Of a stretch of 15,497 bases of DNA, positions 1 through 6,040 are shown piece by piece (within the stretch, counting starts at the first letter, position 1; the number at the start of each line of letters is the position of its first letter). This DNA is from Bacillaceae bacterium UBA7792 (GTDB lineage Bacteria > Bacillota > Bacilli > Bacillales > Cytobacillaceae), in contig DLCS01000176.1 of assembly GCA_002480735.1 (NCBI GenBank), positions 1-15,497 of the forward strand. The letters run 5' to 3'. The notes beneath the pieces are model-generated. The model saw nothing but the letters and a program-made list of their open reading frames with translations, did no database searches and was not told where the DNA came from. The position numbers and the translations under genes were made by a program.

Positions 1-59
1 GTTAACGCATCGGATTGTGGCTCCGACACTCGTGGGTTCGATTCCCATCAATCGCCCCA
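1..59 (+). tRNA. tRNA-His (GTG), 5' end missing
   Basis: The window opens inside a tRNA. The anticodon stem TCGGA/TCCGA closes the loop TTGTGGC, giving anticodon GTG at loop positions 3-5, which reads histidine codons. The T-arm is GTGGG-TTCGATT-CCCAT, followed by the acceptor strand CAATCGC, discriminator C and an encoded CCA at 57-59. A C discriminator fits the tRNA-His rule of pairing with an extra 5' G. The acceptor 5' strand and most of the D-arm lie before the window. It is probably part of a longer tRNA cluster. Confidence 0.93.
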
Positions 60-81
60 ATTTCAATCAAATAGCATGAAG

Positions 82-117
82 ATTGTGCGGGTGTAGTTTA
101 ATGGTAAAACCACAGCC
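82..117 (+). pseudogene. Orphan 5' half of tRNA-Gly (36-bp direct repeat, copy 1)
   Basis: Positions 87-117 are identical to the first 31 bases of the intact tRNA-Gly at 251-281, and the five bases before it (ATTGT) are shared too. The match stops exactly after the first base of the anticodon loop. What follows (118-245) does not continue as a tRNA: there is no 3' anticodon strand, T-arm or acceptor strand. It is therefore a tRNA fragment, not a gene. The breakpoint in the anticodon loop is where many tyrosine recombinases cross over, so this could be the remnant of an integration, although unequal recombination would also explain it. Confidence 0.85.
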
Positions 118-245
118 ACGAGCGAAACATCTATGAATTATCTGCGAGTTGCCTCGACGCATCCATCATCCCTGATTTAGCTTTCAGAGGAAGAGGCATG
201 ATAAGGCCAATATTCGTAAGCAGAACATAATAATACTACAATACA
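118..245. other. 128-bp unrelated insert between tRNA-Gly half and whole tRNA-Gly
   Basis: This stretch separates the orphan tRNA half from the complete tRNA. It holds a small hairpin (CGAG-TTGC-CTCG, around 144-156) and no convincing open frame, terminator or tRNA arm. I do not recognise it. It may be the residue of a deleted element. Confidence 0.5.
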
Positions 246-250
246 ATTGT

Positions 251-321
251 GCGGGTGTAGTTTAATGGTAAAACCACAGCCTTCCAAGCTGTTGTCGTGG
301 GTTCGATTCCCATCACCCGCT
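251..321 (+). tRNA. tRNA-Gly (TCC)
   Basis: A complete 71-base tRNA. The acceptor strands GCGGGTG and CACCCGC pair fully, the anticodon stem ACAGC/GCTGT closes the loop CTTCCAA (anticodon TCC, glycine), and the T-arm is GTGGG-TTCGATT-CCCAT. The discriminator is T and no CCA is encoded, unlike the preceding tRNA-His. It is followed at once by a terminator, so it is the last gene of the cluster. Its first 31 bases, plus five bases before them, are duplicated at 82-117. Confidence 0.96.
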
Positions 322-331
322 TACATCAAAA

Positions 332-365
332 AAAGTAAAGCTGTTTTTTCAGCTTTACTTTTTTT
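332..365 (+). terminator. Rho-independent terminator of the tRNA cluster
   Basis: A 12-bp stem (AAAGTAAAGCTG at 332-343 with CAGCTTTACTTT at 350-361) with a T-only loop and a run of T to 365. It lies 10 bases after tRNA-Gly. Confidence 0.92.
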
Positions 366-519
366 GTGGTCTTTTTCACCTATTCAAAAGTTCAATTTTT
401 AGTCATAAAGAATTATAAAAAAACGAAAGGAATTTTTAATAGGCATGTAGAACTAGTAATGTTGAAGGATATCTCAACAAAATAGTTTGTAACAACTTAA
501 GATAAAGGAGTTGTCAGAT

Positions 520-906
520 GTGGAAAACCAATTAAAAATTCTGATTTGTGATGATTCAGTTTTAATACGAAAGAAGCTGAGAAGCACATTAGAGAAATGC
601 AAATGTGAGGAAATCTATGAAGCGGAAAATGGTATTGTCGCGGTGGAGGTAGCCAAGGAAAAGAATCCCGACTTAATCTTCATGGATATCGTGATGCCCG
701 AAAAAGATGGAATTGAAGCACTAGAAGAAATTATGAATCACAACCCGAAGGCCAAAGTCGTCATGGCATCATCTGCTGGAACAAAAGATCATCTCAAGAA
801 AGCACTTGAAAAAGGTGCATATGATTTTATCCAGAAACCAATCTCTCTTGAAGCAATCACAAATATCATCGAAAAGATTCTCAAGGAGGGAAGCGTCAAT
901 GTTTAG
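520..906 (+). CDS. Stand-alone receiver-domain response regulator (CheY-like)
   Basis: A 128-residue single-domain receiver, the usual CheY size, with no output domain. The acidic pocket is D11-D12, the phosphorylation site D56 (in MDIVMP), the switch residue S84 and the conserved lysine K106 (in KPIS). I start it at GTG 520 because the Shine-Dalgarno AAAGGAG (504-510) ends nine bases before it; the TTG at 511 directly abuts that site and is too close. Its stop overlaps the start of the next gene by eight bases, so the two are probably translationally coupled. Since the partner carries a CheX-like phosphatase domain, this receiver is the likely substrate of that phosphatase. No kinase is adjacent; which kinase phosphorylates it, and whether it acts in motility or another c-di-GMP-linked behaviour, cannot be read from the sequence. 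Confidence 0.93.
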   Translation: MENQLKILICDDSVLIRKKLRSTLEKCKCEEIYEAENGIVAVEVAKEKNPDLIFMDIVMPEKDGIEALEEIMNHNPKAKVVMASSAGTKDHLKKALEKGAYDFIQKPISLEAITNIIEKILKEGSVNV

Positions 907-1819
907 TCAATTTTTTGGCCATTATTTATTAAATCAAGGACTACTTTCGAGGGAACAACTAGCAGACGCACTGGAATTCCAGCAGTCGGTTCATGTGAAA
1001 TTTGGTGTGATCGCTGTTGATGAAGGATTTCTTACACCCGAACAGGTTGAAAAGGTTCACGAAATGCAGAAGCAGATCGATAAGCGCTTTGGTGAAATTG
1101 CGGTTGAACTAGGCTATCTAACTGATGATCAAGTGGAAGCGATGCTTTCTGTTCAAAAACAAAATCATTTGCTTTTGGCCCAAGCCCTTGTTGATCGTGG
1201 ATATATGTCCATTGAGGAATTCTCCAACGCATTAAACCATTATAAAAGGGATTACAGCTTGTCCGATGATAAATTTGAAGCTATTAAGCGTGGAGATATT
1301 GATGCACTTGTAACGAATATTCTTGATCATAAGGAATCGAATACAATCGAGAAGTACGGAAATTATTTGACTCTTTTTGCGAAGAATATGATCCGCTTCA
1401 TTGATGATCAAGTCTATTTAGAGGTATGTGACCACAAGCAAAACGAAGGCAATTGGCTGGTACACCAGGATATTGTGGGAGAAGCACCATTATTTACGGC
1501 CATTTCTGCACAAGAAGATGTCTTCCTTTACATTGCATCTGCGTACGCAGAGGAAGAATTAACAGAGGTGGATGAATTAGCTAAGGCATCCGTCAGTGAG
1601 TTTTTAAATTTACATAATGGAATTTACTTAGTCAATATGTCCAACGAAGGTATAGAGCTAAACATGAATCCGCAGGAAGTAGTTGAATCGGCAAAGGTTA
1701 ATGGGGAAGGATTACTCGTCACCGTTCACACCTCAAAGGGCAAGTTTGACCTATTCCTTTCCACTCAGCCATCCACGGTCTTGATCGAAAAAGGTGAGGA
1801 TAGTCAACAGCTTGTTTAA
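899..1819 (+). CDS. MshEN-like repeat / CheX-like phosphatase fusion protein
   Basis: A 306-residue protein. Residues 5-115 hold four tandem units, at 5-28, 34-57, 63-86 and 92-115, each 24 residues with 5-residue spacers (period 29). Unit 3 is RFG at 63-65, G72, V79, L83, Q86; units 1 and 2 keep the G...G...Q pattern and unit 4 is degenerate. That motif-plus-spacer layout is the one described for the MshEN cyclic-di-GMP-binding domain of type II secretion/pilus ATPases. Residues about 125-290 resemble the CheC/CheX phosphatase fold, with the catalytic-type pair E234 and N237 (SEFLN) and a proline 21 residues on. The start is ATG 899, with AAGGAGGG at 883-890 eight bases upstream; longer in-frame starts lie inside the receiver gene. 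Role inferred: a second-messenger-gated phosphatase for the receiver encoded just upstream. Annotation pipelines may call it a CheX or GspE N-terminal-like protein. Confidence 0.8.
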   Translation: MFSQFFGHYLLNQGLLSREQLADALEFQQSVHVKFGVIAVDEGFLTPEQVEKVHEMQKQIDKRFGEIAVELGYLTDDQVEAMLSVQKQNHLLLAQALVDRGYMSIEEFSNALNHYKRDYSLSDDKFEAIKRGDIDALVTNILDHKESNTIEKYGNYLTLFAKNMIRFIDDQVYLEVCDHKQNEGNWLVHQDIVGEAPLFTAISAQEDVFLYIASAYAEEELTEVDELAKASVSEFLNLHNGIYLVNMSNEGIELNMNPQEVVESAKVNGEGLLVTVHTSKGKFDLFLSTQPSTVLIEKGEDSQQLV

Positions 1820-2018
1820 TAGATAAAGGCTGTTTTCGAACGGATTGTGGTTCTGGAATGTCCTTAATACCGGCCATTCCGTTTCATACTAGGCGTGCGA
1901 TACGCATAGTTTGAGTAGCACTTTTCTCCGCTGTTTCAACAGATAGACAGCATAAACAACTGTATTGTCTAATAATTTTTTATTCAAAAGCAACAATGTT
2001 TGAGAAAAGAGCCTAGAT
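1820..2018. other. Intergenic stretch with no recognised gene
   Basis: A short stem (GGAATG with CATTCC, around 1855-1879) lacks a T-run, so it is a poor terminator for the upstream operon. I see no credible ribosome site plus frame on either strand, and no repeat or RNA gene. Confidence 0.4.
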
Positions 2019-2052
2019 AAAAAAGGTTGCTCGGAATCGAGTAGCCTTTTTT
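2019..2052 (-). terminator. Terminator of the small minus-strand gene (bidirectional)
   Basis: A 15-base stem with one mismatch (2019-2033 with 2038-2052; core GGTTGCTCG/CGAGTAGCC) around the loop GAAT, flanked by A and T runs so that it can work on both strands. It sits four bases past the stop of the minus-strand gene at 2056. Confidence 0.85.
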
Positions 2053-2055
2053 GTT

Positions 2056-2172
2056 TCACAAATCCTGAGTGACCTCCAATAACCAATCAATTTCAACATT
2101 ACTAAGCATGAGATCCTGAACATCCTCATCTAGATCAACTGTTGCTTCAAGCAGCTTATCAATATCTGTCAT
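2056..2172 (-). CDS. Small acidic protein, 38 residues, unknown function
   Basis: I do not recognise a family. The frame runs from ATG (2172) to TGA (2056). It is very acidic, with 12 Asp/Glu against one Lys, starts MTDIDKLLEA and contains the hydrophobic stretch IDWLLEV near its C-terminus; there is no membrane segment or signal peptide. The case for a real gene is the expression signals: Shine-Dalgarno AAGGAG (2186-2181) with an 8-base gap, a sigma-A-type promoter upstream (CTGACA-17-TAAAAT at 2241-2213) and a strong terminator just past the stop. It diverges from the response-regulator operon at 2414, with overlapping promoters. A small regulatory or adaptor peptide is possible, but nothing in the sequence fixes a function. 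Confidence 0.7.
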   Translation of the reverse strand: MTDIDKLLEATVDLDEDVQDLMLSNVEIDWLLEVTQDL

Positions 2173-2212
2173 TTTTCTTACTCCTTCGACATAGTCATTT
2201 AGTTATAGTTCT

Positions 2213-2241
2213 ATTTTACTAAAAAATTGGATATTTGTCAG
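2213..2241 (-). promoter_or_regulatory. Sigma-A-type promoter of the 38-residue gene
   Basis: On the minus strand the -35 is CTGACA (2241-2236), the spacer is 17 bases and the -10 is TAAAAT (2218-2213), about 40 bases before the start codon. It overlaps the rightward promoter of the two-component operon. Confidence 0.6.
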
Positions 2242-2257
2242 TGGTTTTTACTATAAT
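2227..2257 (+). promoter_or_regulatory. Candidate promoter of the response regulator-kinase operon
   Basis: A perfect -10 TATAAT lies at 2252-2257. The best -35 is TTGGAT (2227-2232) with a long 19-base spacer, so activation by a bound regulator is plausible. It leaves a leader of about 150 bases before the start at 2414. Confidence 0.45.
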
Positions 2258-2413
2258 CATTCGGAGTAATAGTGGAAACTATGGGGGTGTTCTAAAAACT
2301 TTTTTAAAATATGACCGAACTATTAACAAACCAAGAAATATTAAAGAAATGAAGGAATGGGAGTTGATCGAACGAAAAATAAGAATTATGTTATTTCTAG
2401 GAGGTGTTGTATT

Positions 2414-3118
2414 TTGAACGTTTTGGTAATAGAGGACAATGAAAGTGTATGCTCGATGATTGATATGTTCTTCTCAAAGGAAGACATTAATGGTGAATAT
2501 GTCCATGATGGAATAGAAGGATATAAACGATATAAGGATGGAGATTGGGATTTACTCATTATTGATTGGATGCTGCCAGGGATGGACGGGGTCTCAATCT
2601 GTAGGAAAATTCGATCGGAAGGGGATGCCATTCCGATCATTATGCTAACAGCAAAGGATAGTGAATCGGACCAGGTGTTAGGTTTGGAAATGGGTGCGGA
2701 TGATTACGTGACGAAACCTTTCAGCCCGCTTGCACTAATGGCGCGAATTAAGGCTATTACGAGAAGAGTGAACAGCGGTTCCTTTGAAAAAGTGGAAAAG
2801 GGCTTGTTGAACACAGAGCATTTCAAGATTAGCAGGGAAAAAAGAGAAGTGTATCTAAATGGGGACCCGATCACCAATTTAACTCCTAAAGAATTTGACC
2901 TGCTCTACTTTTTTGCCCAGCATCCAAAGCAAGTCTTTACAAGAGAGCAGCTTCTGGAACGGGTTTGGGGCTATCAATTCTATGGGGACGAGCGAACAGT
3001 CGATGTTCATATTAAAAGGCTTAGAAAAAAAGTCGGTACGGAAAATCAACCGTTTTTCCATACGGTTTGGGGAGTAGGTTATAAGTTCGATGAAACGATC
3101 CAAACCATTCAAGATTAA
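2414..3118 (+). CDS. OmpR/PhoB-family response regulator
   Basis: A 234-residue two-domain regulator of typical family length. The receiver (about 1-115) has the acidic pocket E7-D8, phospho-acceptor D51 (in IIDWMLPG), T79 and K101 (in TKPF). The C-terminal winged helix (about 130-225) contains the family landmarks LTPKEFDLL, REQLLERVWG and RTVDVHIKRLRKK. I place the start at TTG 2414 because AGGAGGT (2399-2405) lies eight bases upstream and the protein then opens directly with the first beta strand, NVLVIED; longer frames add about 19 unrelated residues. It overlaps the kinase gene by 29 bases, which makes the two a cognate pair. Next to an htrA-type protease gene, it is best read as a CssR-like regulator of secretion or envelope stress, but that rests on position, not on sequence identity. 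Confidence 0.93.
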   Translation: MNVLVIEDNESVCSMIDMFFSKEDINGEYVHDGIEGYKRYKDGDWDLLIIDWMLPGMDGVSICRKIRSEGDAIPIIMLTAKDSESDQVLGLEMGADDYVTKPFSPLALMARIKAITRRVNSGSFEKVEKGLLNTEHFKISREKREVYLNGDPITNLTPKEFDLLYFFAQHPKQVFTREQLLERVWGYQFYGDERTVDVHIKRLRKKVGTENQPFFHTVWGVGYKFDETIQTIQD

Positions 3119-4520
3119 GTATTTATACCAGCAGCTCATTAGTCATATGAGCGTTCTTCTAGGCGCATTTCTGATCCTAAGCCTAGTGTTTGCTCATTAT
3201 GTCGAGGGGCTTGTCTATCAGAATAAAGTAGATGAGCTCGTCTCCTATGGAAAGGATATTCTCGTAGAAATCACTCGAGGGGATATGGGAGCAAATGAAG
3301 TCATTAACCAATATAGTATGGTCTTGAAAGGAAGAAATATTGGCTTTAGTATCTTTGATGAACAAGGAAATATTCTTTATCCGAGCGGCAAGTATATCCC
3401 TGATTTGAAGCTTGCGGATGAAGTGCTAGAGCAAATTTCTGAAGGTGAACCACTCGTCGTCAAGAAAAGGGTGCAGCATTCAAATCAGGATGTCACACTC
3501 GTTGCTCTCCCGTATTTCATTAAGGGCCAGCTGATCGGTGGAATTTTTCTAACCACCCCCATTAGTGGCTCTAGAGAAATGATCAGTCAAATTAATCAGT
3601 ATCTCATATTAACGGTCTTCTTCGCCTTTGCCTTGTCCATTCTACCAAGCTGGTTTTTATCAAAGATTCATGTGAATCGGATTAAAAGGCTGCAGGAGGC
3701 CACCTCAATGGTCTCTGCAGGGGACTATTCAGTCAACCTTCCACCATCGGATTTTGATGAAATTGGTGAGCTAGCAAAGGATTTCAACCACATGGTGAAA
3801 AAACTCAACACGGCGGCAGAAGAAATAGAAAGCCTTGAAAATAGACGGCGAAACTTCATGAGTGATGTGTCTCATGAATTGAGGACCCCATTAACGACCA
3901 TAAGTGGAGTGATTGAGGGCTTAAAAAACAATATGATTGCGGACGAGGAAAAGGAAAAAGGGATTAATCTGGTCAGTCAGGAAACAAAGCGCTTAATTCG
4001 ACTAGTGAATGAGAATCTTGATTATGATAAAATCCGTTCGAATCAAATCAAGCTTAATAAAGAGGACCTTCAATTACTAGAGGTATTTGAGATCATCCAA
4101 GAAACCCTTTTCCTTCAGGCATCCGAGAGGAATAACAGAATTGAGATAGAGGTGGATGAAGAAGTCCATATTTTTGCGGATTATGACAGGTTGATTCAAG
4201 TTTTAATCAATATTACGAAGAACAGTATTCAATTCACCGATAATGGTCTCATTTGGTTAAAAGGAAAATGGGATCAGGGAGATACGATTATTGAAATTGA
4301 AGATACAGGAATCGGAATTGATCCGGCCGAGGTCGAAAAAATATGGCACCGATTTTATAAGGCGGAAATTTCGAGAACGAGTAATCCCTATGGTGAATTT
4401 GGATTAGGATTATCCATTGTCAAACAGTTGGTTCATCTTCACAGCGGTTCCATTGAAGTGTCCAGTGAAAAAGGCAAAGGAACGAAATTTACCATACGGA
4501 TCCCCTATTCGAAGGATTAG
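3090..4520 (+). CDS. Membrane sensor histidine kinase
   Basis: A 476-residue kinase partnered with the preceding regulator. Membrane segments lie at about 17-37 and 170-190, framing an extracytoplasmic sensor of about 130 residues, followed by a HAMP linker (about 190-245). The HisKA domain has H262 in SHELRTPL. The ATPase domain shows the N box (N374, N378), the G1 box DTGIGI (405-410), the F box RFYKAE and the G2 box GLGLSI (438-443). Translation from ATG 3090 starts inside the regulator gene, without a well-spaced ribosome site, so coupling is likely. All catalytic boxes are intact. The sensor part is not diagnostic; it resembles BaeS/ResE-type kinases, and the neighbouring htrA-like gene points to misfolded-protein or secretion stress as the cue (inference). 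Confidence 0.93.
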   Translation: MKRSKPFKIKYLYQQLISHMSVLLGAFLILSLVFAHYVEGLVYQNKVDELVSYGKDILVEITRGDMGANEVINQYSMVLKGRNIGFSIFDEQGNILYPSGKYIPDLKLADEVLEQISEGEPLVVKKRVQHSNQDVTLVALPYFIKGQLIGGIFLTTPISGSREMISQINQYLILTVFFAFALSILPSWFLSKIHVNRIKRLQEATSMVSAGDYSVNLPPSDFDEIGELAKDFNHMVKKLNTAAEEIESLENRRRNFMSDVSHELRTPLTTISGVIEGLKNNMIADEEKEKGINLVSQETKRLIRLVNENLDYDKIRSNQIKLNKEDLQLLEVFEIIQETLFLQASERNNRIEIEVDEEVHIFADYDRLIQVLINITKNSIQFTDNGLIWLKGKWDQGDTIIEIEDTGIGIDPAEVEKIWHRFYKAEISRTSNPYGEFGLGLSIVKQLVHLHSGSIEVSSEKGKGTKFTIRIPYSKD

Positions 4521-4547
4521 AGCTATTTAAAGTGGCTCTATTTTTTT
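4518..4547 (+). terminator. Terminator after the two-component operon
   Basis: The stem TAGAGC (4518-4523) with GCTCTA (4535-4540) is followed by seven T residues. It overlaps the kinase stop codon. With a six-pair stem and an 11-base loop it is moderate, so some readthrough into the protease gene is possible. Confidence 0.7.
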
Positions 4548-4559
4548 CTGAAAAAAGCT

Positions 4560-4649
4560 CTCATGACTCATAATTTCATTCTTCTTCTCTATTTTTTCAA
4601 TTGTTCTTAAGAATTCTGTCATTTTTTGTTCACAAATTATCACTATGAT
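4560..4649 (+). promoter_or_regulatory. Candidate regulated promoter of the htrA-like gene
   Basis: A -10-like TATGAT at 4644-4649 has no good -35 at normal spacing, as in activator-dependent promoters. Upstream are a 10-bp palindrome TTCTTAAGAA (4604-4613), two copies of TTGTTC (4601-4606 and 4626-4631) and two of ATTTTTT (4591, 4621). These are candidate binding sites for the adjacent response regulator; which repeat matters cannot be told by eye. Confidence 0.4.
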
Positions 4650-4682
4650 CAAGACATAAGAATAAAAGAGGAGGAATTATGA

Positions 4683-5930
4683 ATGTCAGACTTAGATAAA
4701 TTTGAAATGCCAACGAATGAGGATTTACTTCCCAAGAAGAAAAAGGGGAAAGCAAAGCCAATTGTGAAGAGTGCTCTGTCCACAGTTGCGGCTGGGGTAG
4801 TTGGTTCTATGTTAACCTTAGCGATCTTCCCGCAAACCGCTGCCTTTCAAAAAATGTATGAACCAGTAAATAATCAAGCTGCAACTATTTCTGAAACGTC
4901 TACAGCCGATAGTGATTCAGCAGTGGTTGCCACAAAAGCTTCAGTGAAAAATACCGATTCTTCCGTTTCAGACATCGTGGAAAGAACGGCAACAGCTATC
5001 GTTGGTATCGTCAACATGCAGCAGAACAACAATCGCTTTTCAGGAAGCATGGATGCGGTTGAAGCTGGATCAGGCTCTGGTGTCATTTTCAAAAAGACAA
5101 ATGCTGCAGCGTATGTTGTTACCAATAACCATGTTATTGAGGGGGCCTCAAAGATTGAAATTTCCCTGCATAACGGTGAGAAAACAACAGCCGAGCTTAT
5201 TGGCACAGATGCCTTAACAGACCTTGCTGTTCTAAAAATTGACCCAAAATACGCTGATAATGTGTTAGAGTTTGGTGACTCGTCGACCCTAAGAGCAGGT
5301 GATCAGGTACTTGCCATCGGAAATCCACTAGGGTTAGAATTTTCTCGTACAGTAACACAGGGTATCGTTAGTGCAGTCGATCGAGAAATTTCTGTTTCCA
5401 CATCTGCTGGGGATTGGGACTTAAATGTCATTCAAACAGATGCCGCCATTAACCCAGGTAATAGTGGTGGAGCTTTAATTAATATGTCGGGCCAAGTTAT
5501 TGGAATCAATAGCTTAAAGATCTCCGAAAGTGGAGTGGAAGGCTTAGGCTTTGCGATTCCAAGTAATGATGTTGTTCCTATTGTGAATGAAATCATCAAG
5601 AGCGGACAAATTAGTCGTCCATACTTAGGAGTTAGCTTGGCAAGTGTCGAGGAAATTCCTCCGTATTATCTCCAGGATACAGCGAAGGATGTACAAAGTG
5701 GAGCAATGGTTACCTATGTTGATCCAAACTCAGCTGCCGGAAAGGCTGGCATAAAAGCACAGGATATCATTGTCGCTATCAATGACAATGAAGTGAAAAC
5801 ATCCAATGATTTAAGAAAATACCTCTATACTAAAGTTAAGGTTGGGGAAGATGTCTCTCTAAAAGTTTATAGTGACAACGGCTATAAAACTGTGAAATTG
5901 AAACTATCGAGTAATATAAAAACAAACTAA
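4683..5930 (+). CDS. htrA: Membrane-anchored HtrA/DegP-type serine protease with PDZ domain
   Basis: A 415-residue quality-control protease acting at the outer face of the membrane. A short Lys-rich cytoplasmic tail (about 1-29) is followed by one membrane segment (about 30-50) and a low-complexity Ser/Thr/Ala linker. The trypsin-like domain has the full triad: H150 (TNNHVI), D180 (LTDLAV) and S261 (NPGNSGGA). One PDZ domain fills about 305-410, beginning at RPYLGVSL. GAGGAGG (4668-4674) lies eight bases before ATG 4683; an out-of-frame ATG at 4679 is ignored. In Bacillus subtilis the CssRS system controls HtrA paralogues (htrA, htrB), so a kinase-regulator pair immediately upstream suggests the same circuit. 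Which of the HtrA paralogues this corresponds to is uncertain, and the symbol is used in the family sense. Confidence 0.92.
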   Translation: MSDLDKFEMPTNEDLLPKKKKGKAKPIVKSALSTVAAGVVGSMLTLAIFPQTAAFQKMYEPVNNQAATISETSTADSDSAVVATKASVKNTDSSVSDIVERTATAIVGIVNMQQNNNRFSGSMDAVEAGSGSGVIFKKTNAAAYVVTNNHVIEGASKIEISLHNGEKTTAELIGTDALTDLAVLKIDPKYADNVLEFGDSSTLRAGDQVLAIGNPLGLEFSRTVTQGIVSAVDREISVSTSAGDWDLNVIQTDAAINPGNSGGALINMSGQVIGINSLKISESGVEGLGFAIPSNDVVPIVNEIIKSGQISRPYLGVSLASVEEIPPYYLQDTAKDVQSGAMVTYVDPNSAAGKAGIKAQDIIVAINDNEVKTSNDLRKYLYTKVKVGEDVSLKVYSDNGYKTVKLKLSSNIKTN

Positions 5931-5974
5931 AAATGATGAAGGGAGGCGGTATTGCTTCCCTTCATCATTTTTTT
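5930..5974 (+). terminator. Terminator of the htrA-like gene
   Basis: A stem of about 14 bp (AAATGATGAAGGGA at 5931-5944 with its complement at 5957-5970) ends in seven T residues (5968-5974), directly after the stop codon. Confidence 0.9.
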
Positions 5975-5991
5975 ACCTATACTTATTAAAG

Positions 5992-6027
5992 AAAAATTCC
6001 TGCGAATCGATTCGCAGGAATTTTTTT
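5992..6027 (-). terminator. Terminator of mpfA (34-bp perfect palindrome, bidirectional)
   Basis: Positions 5992-6008 and 6009-6025 are exact reverse complements (arms AAAAATTCCTGCGAATC). It lies 14 bases beyond the minus-strand stop at 6041, with T runs on both strands, and so also insulates the htrA-like gene. Its form is that of a terminator, not an insertion-sequence end. Confidence 0.9.
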
Positions 6028-6040
6028 AGATATATCTATA

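Noticed and set aside
1889..2086. 65-codon minus-strand frame
   Set aside because: It runs through the terminator at 2019-2052 and the end of the better-supported 38-residue gene, and has no ribosome site.
2235..2417. 60-codon frame before the response regulator
   Set aside because: It overlaps the regulator start, has no ribosome site and covers the promoter and leader region.
5992..6025. 34-bp perfect palindrome as a transposon end or operator
   Set aside because: It sits directly after the mpfA stop, faces a convergent gene and has T runs on both strands, so a bidirectional terminator is sufficient.
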